Source: Tsukamurella sp040611135 (GTDB lineage: Bacteria; Actinomycetota; Actinomycetes; Mycobacteriales; Mycobacteriaceae). Taken from it: a stretch of DNA of 64,000 nt. Shown one piece after another: positions 1 to 8,189 of the stretch. A model generated the notes under the pieces. That model was not told the DNA's origin and ran no database searches. It was given only the letters and a program-made list of their open reading frames with translations. Every line of letters starts with the position of its first letter. The first letter of the stretch is position 1. A program made the translations under genes and the position numbers. The DNA lies in the NCBI RefSeq assembly GCF_040611135.1, contig NZ_JBEXNL010000012.1:1-64000 (forward strand). Reading direction: 5' to 3'.

Positions 1-294
1 TTCACGGGGGTGGCGCACCAGTTGGGGGTGGAGATCGAGAAGCGGATCAGCAAGGAGGTCCGCACCACTGTGCTGGGGCATGTGCAGCGCGGTGGTACGC
101 CGACGCCGGCGGATCGGGTGCTGGCCACCCGCTACGGCGTCAACGCCGCTGATGCGGCCCATGCGGGGAAGGTCGGGCAGATGGTGTCGTTGCGTGGCAC
201 GTCCATCGGGCTCGTGCCCCTCGCGGAGGCGGTCAAGCAACTCAAGCGGGTCCCGCGGGAGCGCTACGACGACGCCGCGGAGTTCTTCGGCTGA
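1..294 (+). CDS. pfkA: 6-phosphofructokinase, C-terminal part (cut by window start)
   Basis: This is the last 97 codons of 6-phosphofructokinase, which phosphorylates fructose 6-phosphate to fructose 1,6-bisphosphate in glycolysis. The reading frame is open from the first base of the window, so the start lies upstream. The segment GHVQRGGTPTPADR is the conserved substrate-binding region near the C-terminus of PfkA proteins (the His and Arg contact fructose 6-phosphate). The following ATRYG stretch is also typical of the family. In mycobacteria pfkA sits between gatA and gatB, and gatB follows here with one gene between. The phosphoryl donor (ATP or pyrophosphate) cannot be decided, because the deciding N-terminal residues are outside the window. 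Confidence 0.93.
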   Translation, partial: FTGVAHQLGVEIEKRISKEVRTTVLGHVQRGGTPTPADRVLATRYGVNAADAAHAGKVGQMVSLRGTSIGLVPLAEAVKQLKRVPRERYDDAAEFFG

Positions 295-361
295 ACCTCC
301 GGAGCGCGACCACTGGCCTCTCTGAAGCGAGCCTTAAGAAGTGCACCGCAGACTCGCCGGT

Positions 362-1585
362 ATGAATCCGAACCCTCCCTCGAACCCGGGCGGCTACCCG
401 GGCCAGGATCCGTCCGACCCCCACGAGCAGACGCAGCTGCGCCCGACCTGGCAGTCGGGCGAGAACGCGCAGTTCGGCGCACCGTCGAACCCGCAGTTCG
501 GCGCACCGTCGAACCCGCAGTACCCGGCCCAACCGGCCTTCGCGCCCCCCGGCGGCCAGGGCCCGCAGGGTCCCGGAGCGCCCGGGTTCCCGCCGGGCCC
601 GGGCGCCCCGAAGAAGCCGCGGCCGGGCTGGTTGATCCCCGCCCTGATCGGCGGCGGCGCCGTGCTGCTGGTGATCGTGCTCATCGCCGGCATCGCCATC
701 GTCAAGAGCGTCGGTGGTGGCGGCGACACAGGTTCGCCCGGCGCGACGGTCAAGGCCTACTTCGCCGCGCTCCAGGCGGGTGACGCGAAGAAGGCGCTGA
801 GCTACGGCAAGGAGGCGCCCGCCTCGACCGAGCTGCTCACCGACGAGGTGCTCCGGAAGCAGCGCGACCTCGCGCCGATCAAGGACCTCAAGATCGTCAG
901 CGAGTCCGGCGGCTACATGGGCACGGTCCACCTGACCGTCACGATCGGCCAGGTGTCCTACGACGAGGAGCTGAGCATGGAGAAGGTCGGCGACGACTGG
1001 AAGCTCGCGACCGCTGCGGTCCAGCTCAAGCCGTACTTCAGCTACGACTCGGACAAGAAGAACGTCACGATCCTCGGCAAGCCGCTGCCCGAGTCCGGTG
1101 TCGTGTACGTGTTCCCCGGTGCCCTCGACCTGGGATCGTCGAACAAGAATCTGGTGGCACAGAAGTTGAAGTACAGCTCGACCGACGACAAGGGCCAGGC
1201 GTCGGTCAAGGGACTCTCGCGCTTCAGCGTGAGTGGCAGCCTCAACATCGGCTTCGGCCTCAGCGACGCCGCCAAGACGTCGGTGCGGCAGCAGATCGCC
1301 GCGCGCTACTCGGCGTGCGCGGCCTCGAAGGACGGCTACCCGTCGGGGTGCCCGCAGTCCGACTTCTCCGGCGAGAAGGGCACCTACAGCTGGACCGCGC
1401 CCAACGTGGACGAGATCGACCTCAGCGGTGACGTCCGTGACGGACAGCTCAGCATCAGCGGCTCGCAGGTGTGGAACTTCACCGCCACCGGCCGCGACGG
1501 TCGCCCGATCACCGGCTCGGACTCCGGTTACGTCTCCTCGACGGTCACGGTGACCGCTGACGCGGTGGCGGTGTCCAGCCGCTGA
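362..1585 (+). CDS. proline-rich single-pass membrane protein, unknown function
   Basis: I do not recognise a characterised homologue. The 407-residue product has a disordered N-terminus rich in Pro, Gly, Asn and Gln. It contains a perfect 24-base tandem duplication giving QFGAPSNP twice. A hydrophobic segment at about residues 88-112 is preceded by Lys/Arg, so the N-terminus is probably cytoplasmic and the rest outside. After the membrane span comes a Gly-rich linker and a region (about 120-215) that looks like the NTF2-like DUF4878 fold (ATVKAYFAALQAGDAKKAL). The remaining C-terminal part is Ser/Thr-rich and probably beta-structured, with two Cys that could form a disulfide. An upstream GTG at 341 is in frame, but the ATG at 362 starts the normal low-complexity head, so I chose it. 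It is probably cell-envelope associated. Confidence 0.8.
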   Translation: MNPNPPSNPGGYPGQDPSDPHEQTQLRPTWQSGENAQFGAPSNPQFGAPSNPQYPAQPAFAPPGGQGPQGPGAPGFPPGPGAPKKPRPGWLIPALIGGGAVLLVIVLIAGIAIVKSVGGGGDTGSPGATVKAYFAALQAGDAKKALSYGKEAPASTELLTDEVLRKQRDLAPIKDLKIVSESGGYMGTVHLTVTIGQVSYDEELSMEKVGDDWKLATAAVQLKPYFSYDSDKKNVTILGKPLPESGVVYVFPGALDLGSSNKNLVAQKLKYSSTDDKGQASVKGLSRFSVSGSLNIGFGLSDAAKTSVRQQIAARYSACAASKDGYPSGCPQSDFSGEKGTYSWTAPNVDEIDLSGDVRDGQLSISGSQVWNFTATGRDGRPITGSDSGYVSSTVTVTADAVAVSSR

Positions 1586-1597
1586 CCGGCGGAGCAT

Positions 1598-1603
1598 TAG
1601 GCT
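1598..1603 (+). promoter_or_regulatory. candidate -10 box of leaderless gatB promoter
   Basis: TAGGCT lies seven bases before the gatB ATG and no Shine-Dalgarno precedes that codon. The predicted transcript would begin at or next to the start codon. No convincing -35 is visible, as is common for actinobacterial promoters. Confidence 0.45.
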
Positions 1604-1610
1604 TGACGCC

Positions 1611-3122
1611 ATGAGTGCCGAGCTTGCCGAACTGGATCTCCCCGAGTACGCGGACGTCGTGGCCCGCTACGAGCCCGTGATGGGCATGGAGGTCCACGTC
1701 GAGCTCGGCACGGCCACCAAGATGTTCTGCGGCTGCCGCACCGAGTTCGGCGCCGAGCCCAACACCCAGGTCTGCCCCACGTGCCTGGGGATGCCGGGCG
1801 CACTGCCGGTCGTCAACGACGAGGCGGTGCGCTCGGCCATTCGCATCGGCCTGGCACTGAACTGCTCGATCCGGCCGAGCTCGGTGTTCGCGCGGAAGAA
1901 CTACTTCTACCCGGACCAGCCGAAGAACTACCAGATCAGCCAGTACGAGGACCCGATCGCCTACGACGGCTACCTCGACGTCCCGCTCGAGGACGGCACC
2001 GTCTGGCGGGTGGAGATCGAGCGCGCGCACATGGAGGAGGACACGGGCAAGTCCACGCACATCGGTTCGGCCACCGGCCGCATCCACGGCGCCTCGCACT
2101 CGCTCCTCGACTTCAACCGCGCCGGCGTGCCGCTGGTCGAGATCGTCTCGCGCCCCATCGAGGGCGCGGGGGAGCGGGCCCCCGAGGTCGCCCGCGCGTA
2201 CGTCACCGCGCTCCGCGACCTGCTCGCCTCGCTCGACGTCTCCGACGTCCGGATGGACCAGGGTTCGATGCGGTGCGATTCGAACGTCTCGCTCAGGCCC
2301 GTCGGGCAGACGGAGTTCGGCACGCGCACCGAGACCAAGAACGTCAACTCGCTGCGCAGCGTCGAGGTCGCGGTGCGGTACGAGATGCGCCGTCAGGCAG
2401 CGGTGCTCGACGCCGGCGGCACCGTCGTCCTCGAGACCCGGCACTTCCAGGAGGGCGACGGGACCACCACGGCCGGGCGCCCCAAGGAGACGGCGGACGA
2501 CTACCGCTACTTCCCGGACCCGGACCTCGGCCCCGTCGCGCCGGCGGCGGAGCTCGTCGAGCAGCTGCGCGGCACGATCCCGGAGCTGCCGTGGCTGCGC
2601 CGTGCCCGGATCCAGGAGGAGTGGAAGCTCTCCGACGAGGTCATGCGCGACCTGGTGAACCTGGGCGCCATCGACGCCATCATCGCGACCGTCGACGCCG
2701 GGGCCACCCCGGACGCCGCTCGCTCGTGGTGGGGGAGCTTCCTGCCGCAGCAGGCGAATTCACGGGAGGTCGAGCTCGATGCCCTGGCGATCACCCCCGC
2801 CCAGGTGGCGCGCGTGATCGCGCTCATCGACGAGGGCAAGCTCACGAGCAAGCTCGCGCAGCAGGTCATCGTCGGCGTGCTCGACGGCGAGGGCGAGCCC
2901 GACGAGGTCGTCGCCGCGCGTGGCCTCGAGGTGGTGCGCGACGACGGAGCCCTGCAGAAGGCCGTCGACGAGGCGCTCGCCGCCAACCCGGACATCGTCG
3001 AGAAGGTCCGCAGCGGCAAGGTGCAGGCCGCCGGCAAGATCGTCGGCGATGTCATGAAGGCCACCCGCGGCCAGGCCGACGCGGCACGCGTGCGCGAGCT
3101 GGTGCTCGCCGCCTGCGAGTAG
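1611..3122 (+). CDS. gatB: aspartyl/glutamyl-tRNA amidotransferase subunit B
   Basis: GatB is the tRNA-binding and kinase subunit of the GatCAB complex. The complex converts misacylated Glu-tRNA(Gln) (and Asp-tRNA(Asn) where present) to the amidated form in the cytoplasm. The 503-residue length is normal. The family signature is present: EVHVELGTATKMFC near residue 25, two Cys pairs in CGCRTEFGAEPNTQVCPTC that ligate zinc, and the LLDFNRAGVPLVEI segment. The C-terminal helical YqeY-like tail ends in the usual way. GatB fits with the GluRS and tRNA-Gln(CTG) genes at 29.1-30.8 kb, since actinobacteria charge tRNA-Gln through this route. gatC and gatA are not in the window and presumably lie upstream of pfkA. 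The start follows a -10-like TAGGCT by seven bases, suggesting a leaderless mRNA. Confidence 0.97.
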   Translation: MSAELAELDLPEYADVVARYEPVMGMEVHVELGTATKMFCGCRTEFGAEPNTQVCPTCLGMPGALPVVNDEAVRSAIRIGLALNCSIRPSSVFARKNYFYPDQPKNYQISQYEDPIAYDGYLDVPLEDGTVWRVEIERAHMEEDTGKSTHIGSATGRIHGASHSLLDFNRAGVPLVEIVSRPIEGAGERAPEVARAYVTALRDLLASLDVSDVRMDQGSMRCDSNVSLRPVGQTEFGTRTETKNVNSLRSVEVAVRYEMRRQAAVLDAGGTVVLETRHFQEGDGTTTAGRPKETADDYRYFPDPDLGPVAPAAELVEQLRGTIPELPWLRRARIQEEWKLSDEVMRDLVNLGAIDAIIATVDAGATPDAARSWWGSFLPQQANSREVELDALAITPAQVARVIALIDEGKLTSKLAQQVIVGVLDGEGEPDEVVAARGLEVVRDDGALQKAVDEALAANPDIVEKVRSGKVQAAGKIVGDVMKATRGQADAARVRELVLAACE

Positions 3123-3144
3123 CCGGGCGCGGCCCGCGGGAGTG

Positions 3145-4275
3145 TCAGTCGTTCCCGCCGCCGGCCTCGCTGCTGGGGATCGGGAGGAGGACGACCCGAT
3201 CGTCCGTGGGGGCCTGCGGGTTCGGCTTGTTCGTCGTCAGCCCCTGCGGGAGGTCCTTCGGACCGATCGCGAGGCGCCCGAAGATGCCGTAGCGGGTGCG
3301 GTCGACCATCTGGACGGGCTCGCCGTCGGCAGTGACCGGGTCCTTCGGCACGCGCACCATCTCGACCTTGCCCGCGCGCGACTCGCTGACGAACACCGCG
3401 CCCTTGACGACGGCACAGCCCGCGAGGCCCGGACGGTCCGGCCAGCTCCACACCACCGAATCCGGCGAGCCCGGGTTCGTGATCACGCGCAGCCGGTCCT
3501 GCGTGAGCCCCTGATCGGCGATGAAGATCGGCCCGCCCTGGGCGAAGCCGCACACCGACTGCCGGACCCCACCGTCGCTCGCGAGCACCCTCGGCCGGAC
3601 GGGCGAGATCGTGTTCGGCGAGGGCAGCAGCAGAACCTTGCCGGCGAGCGACCCGGGGTCGCGCGCCGCATTCGCGTCGCCCGCGTTGCCGGTCGCGACG
3701 ATCAGGTCGCGGCCCCGGAACATGATCGAGCCGGCGTTGCCCGTGGCGCCCTTGGGGATTCCGGACAGGATCACCTTCGGTTCGTCTCCCGGCGTCACGC
3801 GCACGATCCGGTTGTCGGTGGGAGTGCTCACGTAGGCGTAGAACAGCCGGTCCTCGTCGTACGACGGTGACAGGGCGATCGACAGCAGCCCGCCGTCGCC
3901 CGATGTGTCGACCCCGATCCGCAGGATCTCGCGGTTCGGCAGGTCCGTGGTGGTGTAGGTGATGGAGCCCCCGCGCTCGGAGACGTACGCATGCTCCAGA
4001 TCACCGGTGGTGATCAGCGATGTCGGCTCGGTGAGGCAGGTCGCGAGGACCATCGGATCCTGGTCGATGCACGGGCCCGGCGGCTTGGGGACCGCGCTGG
4101 GCAGGGCGGGACCGGGCGTGCGCGTCGTGGTCGTGGCCTCGCCCGTCGGCGGCCCGGTGAACGGGGCGGCCTCACTGCCGGAGAAGTCGACGCAGCCCGC
4201 CAGCAGCGCCGCGGCCGCCGCGAGTACGACGGCGTGTCGCGCGCGGACACGCGCGCGCCGGGACCCCTCACTCAT
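3145..4275 (-). CDS. lppZ: LppZ-like lipoprotein, PQQ-dependent sugar dehydrogenase fold
   Basis: The 376-residue product starts with a charged head, a hydrophobic stretch and the lipobox LLAGC at about residues 24-28. It should therefore be a lipid-anchored exported protein. The mature part is a beta-propeller of the glucose/sorbosone dehydrogenase family, with recognisable blades such as GDGGLLSIALSPSYDEDRLF and a Gly/Asn-rich TGNAGDA loop. Position beside gatB and next to a divergent DoxX gene matches mycobacterial lppZ (the Rv3006 locus). Whether it binds PQQ or oxidises any sugar is not shown by the sequence; many actinobacterial members have no known substrate. A TAGGGT box six bases before the ATG suggests leaderless transcription. 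It converges with gatB, leaving 22 bases between the two stop codons. Confidence 0.87.
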   Translation of the reverse strand: MSEGSRRARVRARHAVVLAAAAALLAGCVDFSGSEAAPFTGPPTGEATTTTRTPGPALPSAVPKPPGPCIDQDPMVLATCLTEPTSLITTGDLEHAYVSERGGSITYTTTDLPNREILRIGVDTSGDGGLLSIALSPSYDEDRLFYAYVSTPTDNRIVRVTPGDEPKVILSGIPKGATGNAGSIMFRGRDLIVATGNAGDANAARDPGSLAGKVLLLPSPNTISPVRPRVLASDGGVRQSVCGFAQGGPIFIADQGLTQDRLRVITNPGSPDSVVWSWPDRPGLAGCAVVKGAVFVSESRAGKVEMVRVPKDPVTADGEPVQMVDRTRYGIFGRLAIGPKDLPQGLTTNKPNPQAPTDDRVVLLPIPSSEAGGGND

Positions 4276-4281
4276 GCCGCC

Positions 4282-4287
4282 ACCCTA
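4282..4287 (-). promoter_or_regulatory. candidate -10 box of leaderless lppZ promoter
   Basis: On the minus strand TAGGGT is six bases upstream of the lppZ ATG. The same hexamer serves the divergent DoxX gene 53 bases away, so the 78-base intergenic region appears to hold two back-to-back leaderless promoters. Confidence 0.45.
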
Positions 4288-4340
4288 CCGATTCGGTCTC
4301 CGGGCGCGGTTCGCTCCCGGCCCGCACCGTGCGCGCCCCT

Positions 4341-4346
4341 TAGGGT
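4341..4346 (+). promoter_or_regulatory. candidate -10 box of leaderless doxX promoter
   Basis: TAGGGT lies seven bases before the GTG start at 4354 and no Shine-Dalgarno is present. Confidence 0.45.
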
Positions 4347-4353
4347 GGGGCGT

Positions 4354-5499
4354 GTGAGCGACAAGGACGGAATCGAGAAAGAGACCAGCGAGAGCGCGGC
4401 CGGGTCGCCGTACGACTTCTCGTCCACGGGGGACCTGCCCCGGTTCGGGGAGCGGCATCCGACGGGCGGATTCGTCCTGGATCCCCACGACGACTCGGAC
4501 ACCGGCATCGGACCGGTGCTCCCGCGCTACCGCGACGAGCCCGCCGGAACGGCCCCGGCCTCGGCGTCCGCGAGCGCGTCCGGCACGCAGGACACCCCGC
4601 CGGCGGCACCGTCGGGCGACGACGCCCCGACGGCGGCCGTGCCGGACACGAGCGATCTCGCCGCGGCGATCGCGTCCGCGAGCGCCGCCACCGCGGCGAT
4701 CTCCGCCAGCGGCACGCCGGACGCCGCCCCGGTCGCGGGCCGGGCCGGCGCACTGTCCAGCGAGGAGCGGGACGAGTTCGGCAAGCGCTACAACCGCCGA
4801 CGGGGCCGCGAGCGCGCCGCCCAGGCCCGGGCGGAGGCCGAGGGCATCCCGCTCGAGACCGCCGCGACGGAGGAGATCGCGCCGCCGCAGGGGCGCCGAT
4901 TCGGCAAGCCCGTCGGTGACGCCTCCGCAGAGCTCGACGAGGCCCGCAAGGCCGCGCGCCGCGGCACCACCGATCTCGGTCTGCTGGTGCTGCGGGTCGC
5001 CGTCGGTGTGATTCTTGCGGCGCACGGCGTGCAGAAGCTGTTCGGGATCTGGGGCGGGCCGGGCATCGACGGGTTCGCGCGGTACCTGCAGAACGGCAAC
5101 GATCCGTCGGTCGGCTTCCAGCGGTTCACCAAGGTGCTCTCGATCGGCACCGGCGTCATCGAGCTGGGCGGCGGCGCGATGCTCGTCCTGGGCCTGCTGA
5201 CCCCCATCGCCGCCGCGGGTGCGGTCGGCGTGATGCTCTCGGCGGGGCTGTTCAAGCTGACCACCGCCGGCCACGGCTTCGTCTTCTTCGCGCCGAACGG
5301 GGTCGAGTACGAGCTCATGCTCGTCCTGGCCGCCGTCGCGATCCTGCTCGCCGGCCCGGGCAGGCTGTCGCTGGACTTCGGTCGCGGGTGGGCCCGGCGG
5401 CCACACGCGGGCTCGGTGATCTGGCTGGTCGTGGCAGTCGCGGGCGCCGTCACCGTGTGGGTCCTCCTCAACGGCGCGAACCCGCTCGTCAAGCGCTGA
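4354..5499 (+). CDS. DoxX family membrane protein with long disordered head
   Basis: The product has 381 residues. Residues 1 to about 200 are Ala/Pro/Ser-rich and acidic with no predicted fold. From about residue 205 there is a DoxX domain with four hydrophobic segments, beginning LLVLRVAVGVILAAHG and including a characteristic GVQKLFG loop. DoxX proteins are small integral membrane proteins. In Mycobacterium tuberculosis the homologue of this position (Rv3005c) forms a membrane oxidoreductase complex with SodA and SseA, so a role in oxidative-stress defence is an inference from that locus. The GTG at 4354 was chosen because it follows a -10-like TAGGGT by seven bases. An in-frame extension back to 3991 runs antisense through lppZ and is not credible. 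It is divergent from lppZ. Confidence 0.85.
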   Translation: MSDKDGIEKETSESAAGSPYDFSSTGDLPRFGERHPTGGFVLDPHDDSDTGIGPVLPRYRDEPAGTAPASASASASGTQDTPPAAPSGDDAPTAAVPDTSDLAAAIASASAATAAISASGTPDAAPVAGRAGALSSEERDEFGKRYNRRRGRERAAQARAEAEGIPLETAATEEIAPPQGRRFGKPVGDASAELDEARKAARRGTTDLGLLVLRVAVGVILAAHGVQKLFGIWGGPGIDGFARYLQNGNDPSVGFQRFTKVLSIGTGVIELGGGAMLVLGLLTPIAAAGAVGVMLSAGLFKLTTAGHGFVFFAPNGVEYELMLVLAAVAILLAGPGRLSLDFGRGWARRPHAGSVIWLVVAVAGAVTVWVLLNGANPLVKR

Positions 5500-5513
5500 C
5501 CCGGTGAGACGCA

Positions 5514-5541
5514 GGAACCCCGGCCGCCCGGCCGGGGTTCC
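5514..5541. terminator. bidirectional intrinsic terminator between doxX and ilvD
   Basis: A perfect 13-base-pair stem (GGAACCCCGGCCG with its complement) closes on a two-base centre, so the apical loop must open slightly. It lies between the stop of the DoxX gene and the stop of ilvD, which converge. Short T tracts on each side are weak, as usual in actinobacteria. Confidence 0.75.
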
Positions 5542-5559
5542 TTCGCGTTCAGCGCTCGA

Positions 5560-7404
5560 TCAGGGCACCTGCCGGACCGCACCGCGGTCGGCGGACGTCG
5601 CCAGGGCGGCGTAGGCGCGCAGCGCAGTACTGACGGTGCGCTGCCGGTCCCGGGGCTGCCAGGGGCGCTCGGAGGCCTCCATCTTGGCGCGGCGCCGCGC
5701 GAGCTCCTCGTCGTCGACGAGGACCTTGAGGGTGCGCGAGTGCACGTCGATCAGGATCTCGTCGCCGTTCTCGACAAGGCCGATGTTGCCGCCCGACGCC
5801 GCCTCGGGGGAGGCGTGGCCGATGACGAGGCCCGACGAGCCGCCGGAGAAGCGACCGTCGGTGACGAGACCGCACTTCTTGCCCATGCCCGTGCCCTTCA
5901 TGAAGGACGTGGGGTGCAGCATCTCCTGCATGCCCGGGCCGCCCGCGGGACCCTCGTAGCGGATGACCAGGACCTCGCCGGCCTGCAACTCCTTCGACAG
6001 GATCGCGTGCACCGCGTCCTCCTGGCTCTCGACGACGCGCGCCGGGCCCTGGAAGTGCCACAGCTCCTCCTCGACCCCCGCGGTCTTGAGGACGGCGCCG
6101 TTCTGCGCGATGTTGCCGTGCAGCACGCAGAGGCCGCCCTCCACCGTGTAGGCGTGCTCCTTGTCGCGGATGCAGCCCTCGGCGGCGTCGGTGTCGAGCG
6201 ATTCCCACCGGTTCGACGTGGAGAAGGGCTCGGTGGTCCGGACCCCGCCGGGTGCGGCGTGGAAGAGCTCGATCGCCGTGTCGGTGGCGGTGCCGCTGCG
6301 GATGTCCCAGTCGGCGAGGTATGCCTCAAGAGACGGCGCGTGGACGGGCCGGACATTCCGGTTCAACAGGCCCGCGCGGTCGAGCTCGCCGAGGATCGCG
6401 GGGATGCCACCGGCCCGGTGCACGTGCTCCATGTAGTACTTCGGTGAGTTCGGCGCCACCTTCGCCAGGCACGGGACCTTGCGCGAGATGCGGTCGATGT
6501 CATGCAGGTCGAAGGCGACCTCGCCCTCCTGCGCAGCGGCCAGGATGTGCAGCACCGTGTTCGTCGACCCGCCCATCGCGACGTCGAGCGCCATGGCGTT
6601 CTCGAAGGCCTCGCGGGTGGCGACGGAGCGGGGAAGGACCGACTCGTCGTCGTCCCGGTAGTACTTCGTGGCGATGTCGACGATCAGCTCGCCCGCGCGG
6701 GTGAACAGGTCGCGGCGCGCGGTCTGTGTCGCCAGCGTGGAGCCGTTGCCGGGCAGCGACAGGCCGAGGGCCTCGGTGAGGCAGTTCATGGAGTTGGCGG
6801 TGAACATGCCCGAACACGAGCCGCACGTCGGGCATGCCGAGCGCTCGACCTCGAGGAGCTCCTGGTCGCTGACATTGCCGTCGGCGGACGCGATCATCGC
6901 GTCGATGAGATCGGTGCCCGGGCGAACGACGCCGTTGATGACGACCGACGTCCCGGCCTCCATCGGGCCGCCGGAGACGAACACCGTGGGGATGTTCAGG
7001 CGCATCGCGGCGTTGAGCATGCCGGGGGTGATCTTGTCGCAGTTCGAGATGCAGACCAGCGCGTCGGCGGTGTGCGCGTTGACCATGTACTCGACCGAGT
7101 CGGCGATGATCTCGCGGCTGGGCAGCGAGTACAGCATGCCGCCGTGCCCCATGGCGATGCCGTCGTCCACGGCGATGGTGTGGAACTCCTTCGCGACGCC
7201 ACCCGCCGCGACGATCGCCTCCGCGACGATCTCGCCGACGTTCTTCAGGTGCACGTGACCGGGCACGAACTGCGTGTAGGAGTTGGCGATCGCGATGATC
7301 GGCTTGCCGAAGTCGGCGTCCGTCATTCCGGTGGCACGCCAGAGCGCGCGAGCGCCGGCCGCCTCTCGTCCGACGGTGGTGGTGCGTGAGCGGAGCGGTG
7401 GCAT
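5560..7404 (-). CDS. ilvD: dihydroxy-acid dehydratase
   Basis: IlvD dehydrates 2,3-dihydroxy-isovalerate and 2,3-dihydroxy-3-methylvalerate to the 2-keto acids, the third common step of valine and isoleucine synthesis. The 614-residue protein has the iron-sulfur cysteines in SNCDKITPGML and in CPTCGSCSGMFTANSMNC, followed by the EALGLSLPGNG signature. The C-terminal region around GRFSGGSSG is also typical. A Shine-Dalgarno-like GAGGCGAG precedes the ATG by about seven bases. It lies beside ilvBNC but on the opposite strand, with cfp6 between them, so it cannot share the attenuated ilvB transcript. Two hairpins at 7463-7501 lie between it and the upstream cfp6. In M. tuberculosis ilvD is elsewhere on the chromosome, so this neighbourhood is a lineage difference. 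Confidence 0.97.
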   Translation of the reverse strand: MPPLRSRTTTVGREAAGARALWRATGMTDADFGKPIIAIANSYTQFVPGHVHLKNVGEIVAEAIVAAGGVAKEFHTIAVDDGIAMGHGGMLYSLPSREIIADSVEYMVNAHTADALVCISNCDKITPGMLNAAMRLNIPTVFVSGGPMEAGTSVVINGVVRPGTDLIDAMIASADGNVSDQELLEVERSACPTCGSCSGMFTANSMNCLTEALGLSLPGNGSTLATQTARRDLFTRAGELIVDIATKYYRDDDESVLPRSVATREAFENAMALDVAMGGSTNTVLHILAAAQEGEVAFDLHDIDRISRKVPCLAKVAPNSPKYYMEHVHRAGGIPAILGELDRAGLLNRNVRPVHAPSLEAYLADWDIRSGTATDTAIELFHAAPGGVRTTEPFSTSNRWESLDTDAAEGCIRDKEHAYTVEGGLCVLHGNIAQNGAVLKTAGVEEELWHFQGPARVVESQEDAVHAILSKELQAGEVLVIRYEGPAGGPGMQEMLHPTSFMKGTGMGKKCGLVTDGRFSGGSSGLVIGHASPEAASGGNIGLVENGDEILIDVHSRTLKVLVDDEELARRRAKMEASERPWQPRDRQRTVSTALRAYAALATSADRGAVRQVP

Positions 7405-7462
7405 GAGCTTCTCGCCTCGGATCTTTTCTATCGTGCGGGCTGGTGAGGAATGCGCTCCCCGT

Positions 7463-7501
7463 GAACAGGTGAAGGCCTGTTCCGCGGGAATTATTCCGCG
7501 G
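7463..7501 (-). terminator. two adjacent hairpins between cfp6 and ilvD
   Basis: GAACAGG (7463-7469) pairs with CCTGTTC (7476-7482). CCGCGG (7482-7487) pairs with CCGCGG (7496-7501), with AA/TT pairs inside and one bulged G. The second hairpin covers the cfp6 stop codon. Together they could terminate cfp6 transcription before ilvD. A regulatory leader for ilvD is an alternative. Confidence 0.45.
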
Positions 7502-8003
7502 TGACGTCCGGGATCCGGCCACCGGAGGCGGCCGCGACGCGGGGGAGCTGGCTGATGGTGACGGCGGGTAGTCGCACCTCGGAACCGTCGGCGCGGACTG
7601 CGTACACCGCACCGTTGTTCCCGATCCTAATCCCCGACATCTCGTCCCACGCGATGGTGGTGGCGCGCAGGACGCGGACGGACCGGACACCGTCGGGACC
7701 GATGACGGTGCGGACCCGCAGGATCCACAGGGCGAGCAGGACGGGGATGACGAGCAGTGCCCAGCCGAGGACGGCGGCGCCGACGCCCGCTGTACTGCCG
7801 TCGACCGAGCGGCCGACGGTCCACGGGCCGACGATGGGCGCGAGGCAGACGGCGAACAGCGCCACCCCGATCAGCGCGATCGACGGGTGCTTGAAGACCA
7901 CCCGGTCGCCCGCGGCGATCGGCACCGCGGTGTCCGCGGTGTGGTCGGTGGTCACGGTGCGCGTGGCGCCGGTGGACGCCGGCGCGGCGGGAGTCTCGCT
8001 CAT
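7491..8003 (-). CDS. cfp6: PH-domain membrane protein, CFP-6 family
   Basis: This small protein (170 residues from the chosen start) matches the low-molecular-weight antigen CFP-6 family, both by fold and by its position between doxX and ilvB (Rv3004 locus). It has a Thr/Ala-rich head, two hydrophobic segments (IALIGVALFAVCLAPIVG and AAVLGWALLVIPVLLALWIL) and a C-terminal bacterial PH domain (about residues 110-170) with the usual GPDGVRSVRVLRATTIAWDE pattern. Bacterial PH proteins of this kind are membrane scaffolds of unknown role. ATG codons at 8012 and 8003 are both possible. The GTGAG upstream is close for the first and distant for the second, so the start is uncertain by three residues. 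It is divergent from the ilvB leader. Confidence 0.8.
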   Translation of the reverse strand: MSETPAAPASTGATRTVTTDHTADTAVPIAAGDRVVFKHPSIALIGVALFAVCLAPIVGPWTVGRSVDGSTAGVGAAVLGWALLVIPVLLALWILRVRTVIGPDGVRSVRVLRATTIAWDEMSGIRIGNNGAVYAVRADGSEVRLPAVTISQLPRVAAASGGRIPDVTAE

Positions 8004-8064
8004 AACACGCATTGTCTCACGCGGCAGCCGATTCCCAACATATGAGACGGTGTGACTCACTGGT

Positions 8065-8094
8065 TTGACGCGAATGCACACGGACGCCTAGTTT
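8065..8094 (+). promoter_or_regulatory. promoter of the ilvBNC operon
   Basis: TTGACG (8065-8070) and TAGTTT (8089-8094) are separated by 18 bases. This is the best sigma-70-type promoter in the window. The predicted transcription start, about seven bases downstream, coincides with the GTG of the ilvB leader peptide. The inverted repeat GTTTCAC/GTGAAAC (8091-8097 and 8102-8108) overlaps the start site. Confidence 0.65.
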
Positions 8095-8101
8095 CACTTG
8101 T

Positions 8102-8152
8102 GTGAAACACAGCTACCAGCTCCTCGTAATCGGTCGGCGCGTCGCCGCCTGA
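8102..8152 (+). CDS. ilvB leader peptide (attenuation control), 16 residues
   Basis: A tiny open reading frame, GTG to TGA, encodes VKHSYQLLVIGRRVAA. The consecutive Leu-Leu-Val-Ile codons are those of all three branched-chain amino acids, as in transcription attenuators of ilv operons in Corynebacterium and Streptomyces. Its GTG is seven bases after the -10 box, so the peptide is probably read from a leaderless transcript. The codons for LVI (8122-8133) overlap a segment that can pair with 8154-8161. GCGCGTCG (8137-8144) can pair perfectly with 8181-8188. Stalling at the BCAA codons would thus favour the structure that breaks the terminator at 8190. The peptide probably has no function after synthesis. 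Confidence 0.8.
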   Translation: MKHSYQLLVIGRRVAA

Positions 8153-8189
8153 ACCGGTTACAGCCGTTTCACACCAGCATCGACGCGCT

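Noticed and set aside
242..1612. 456-codon minus-strand frame over the proline-rich membrane protein gene
   Set aside because: It is a shadow frame with Arg/Ala-rich low-complexity sequence and no start context. The plus-strand gene has signal-like topology and normal codon use.
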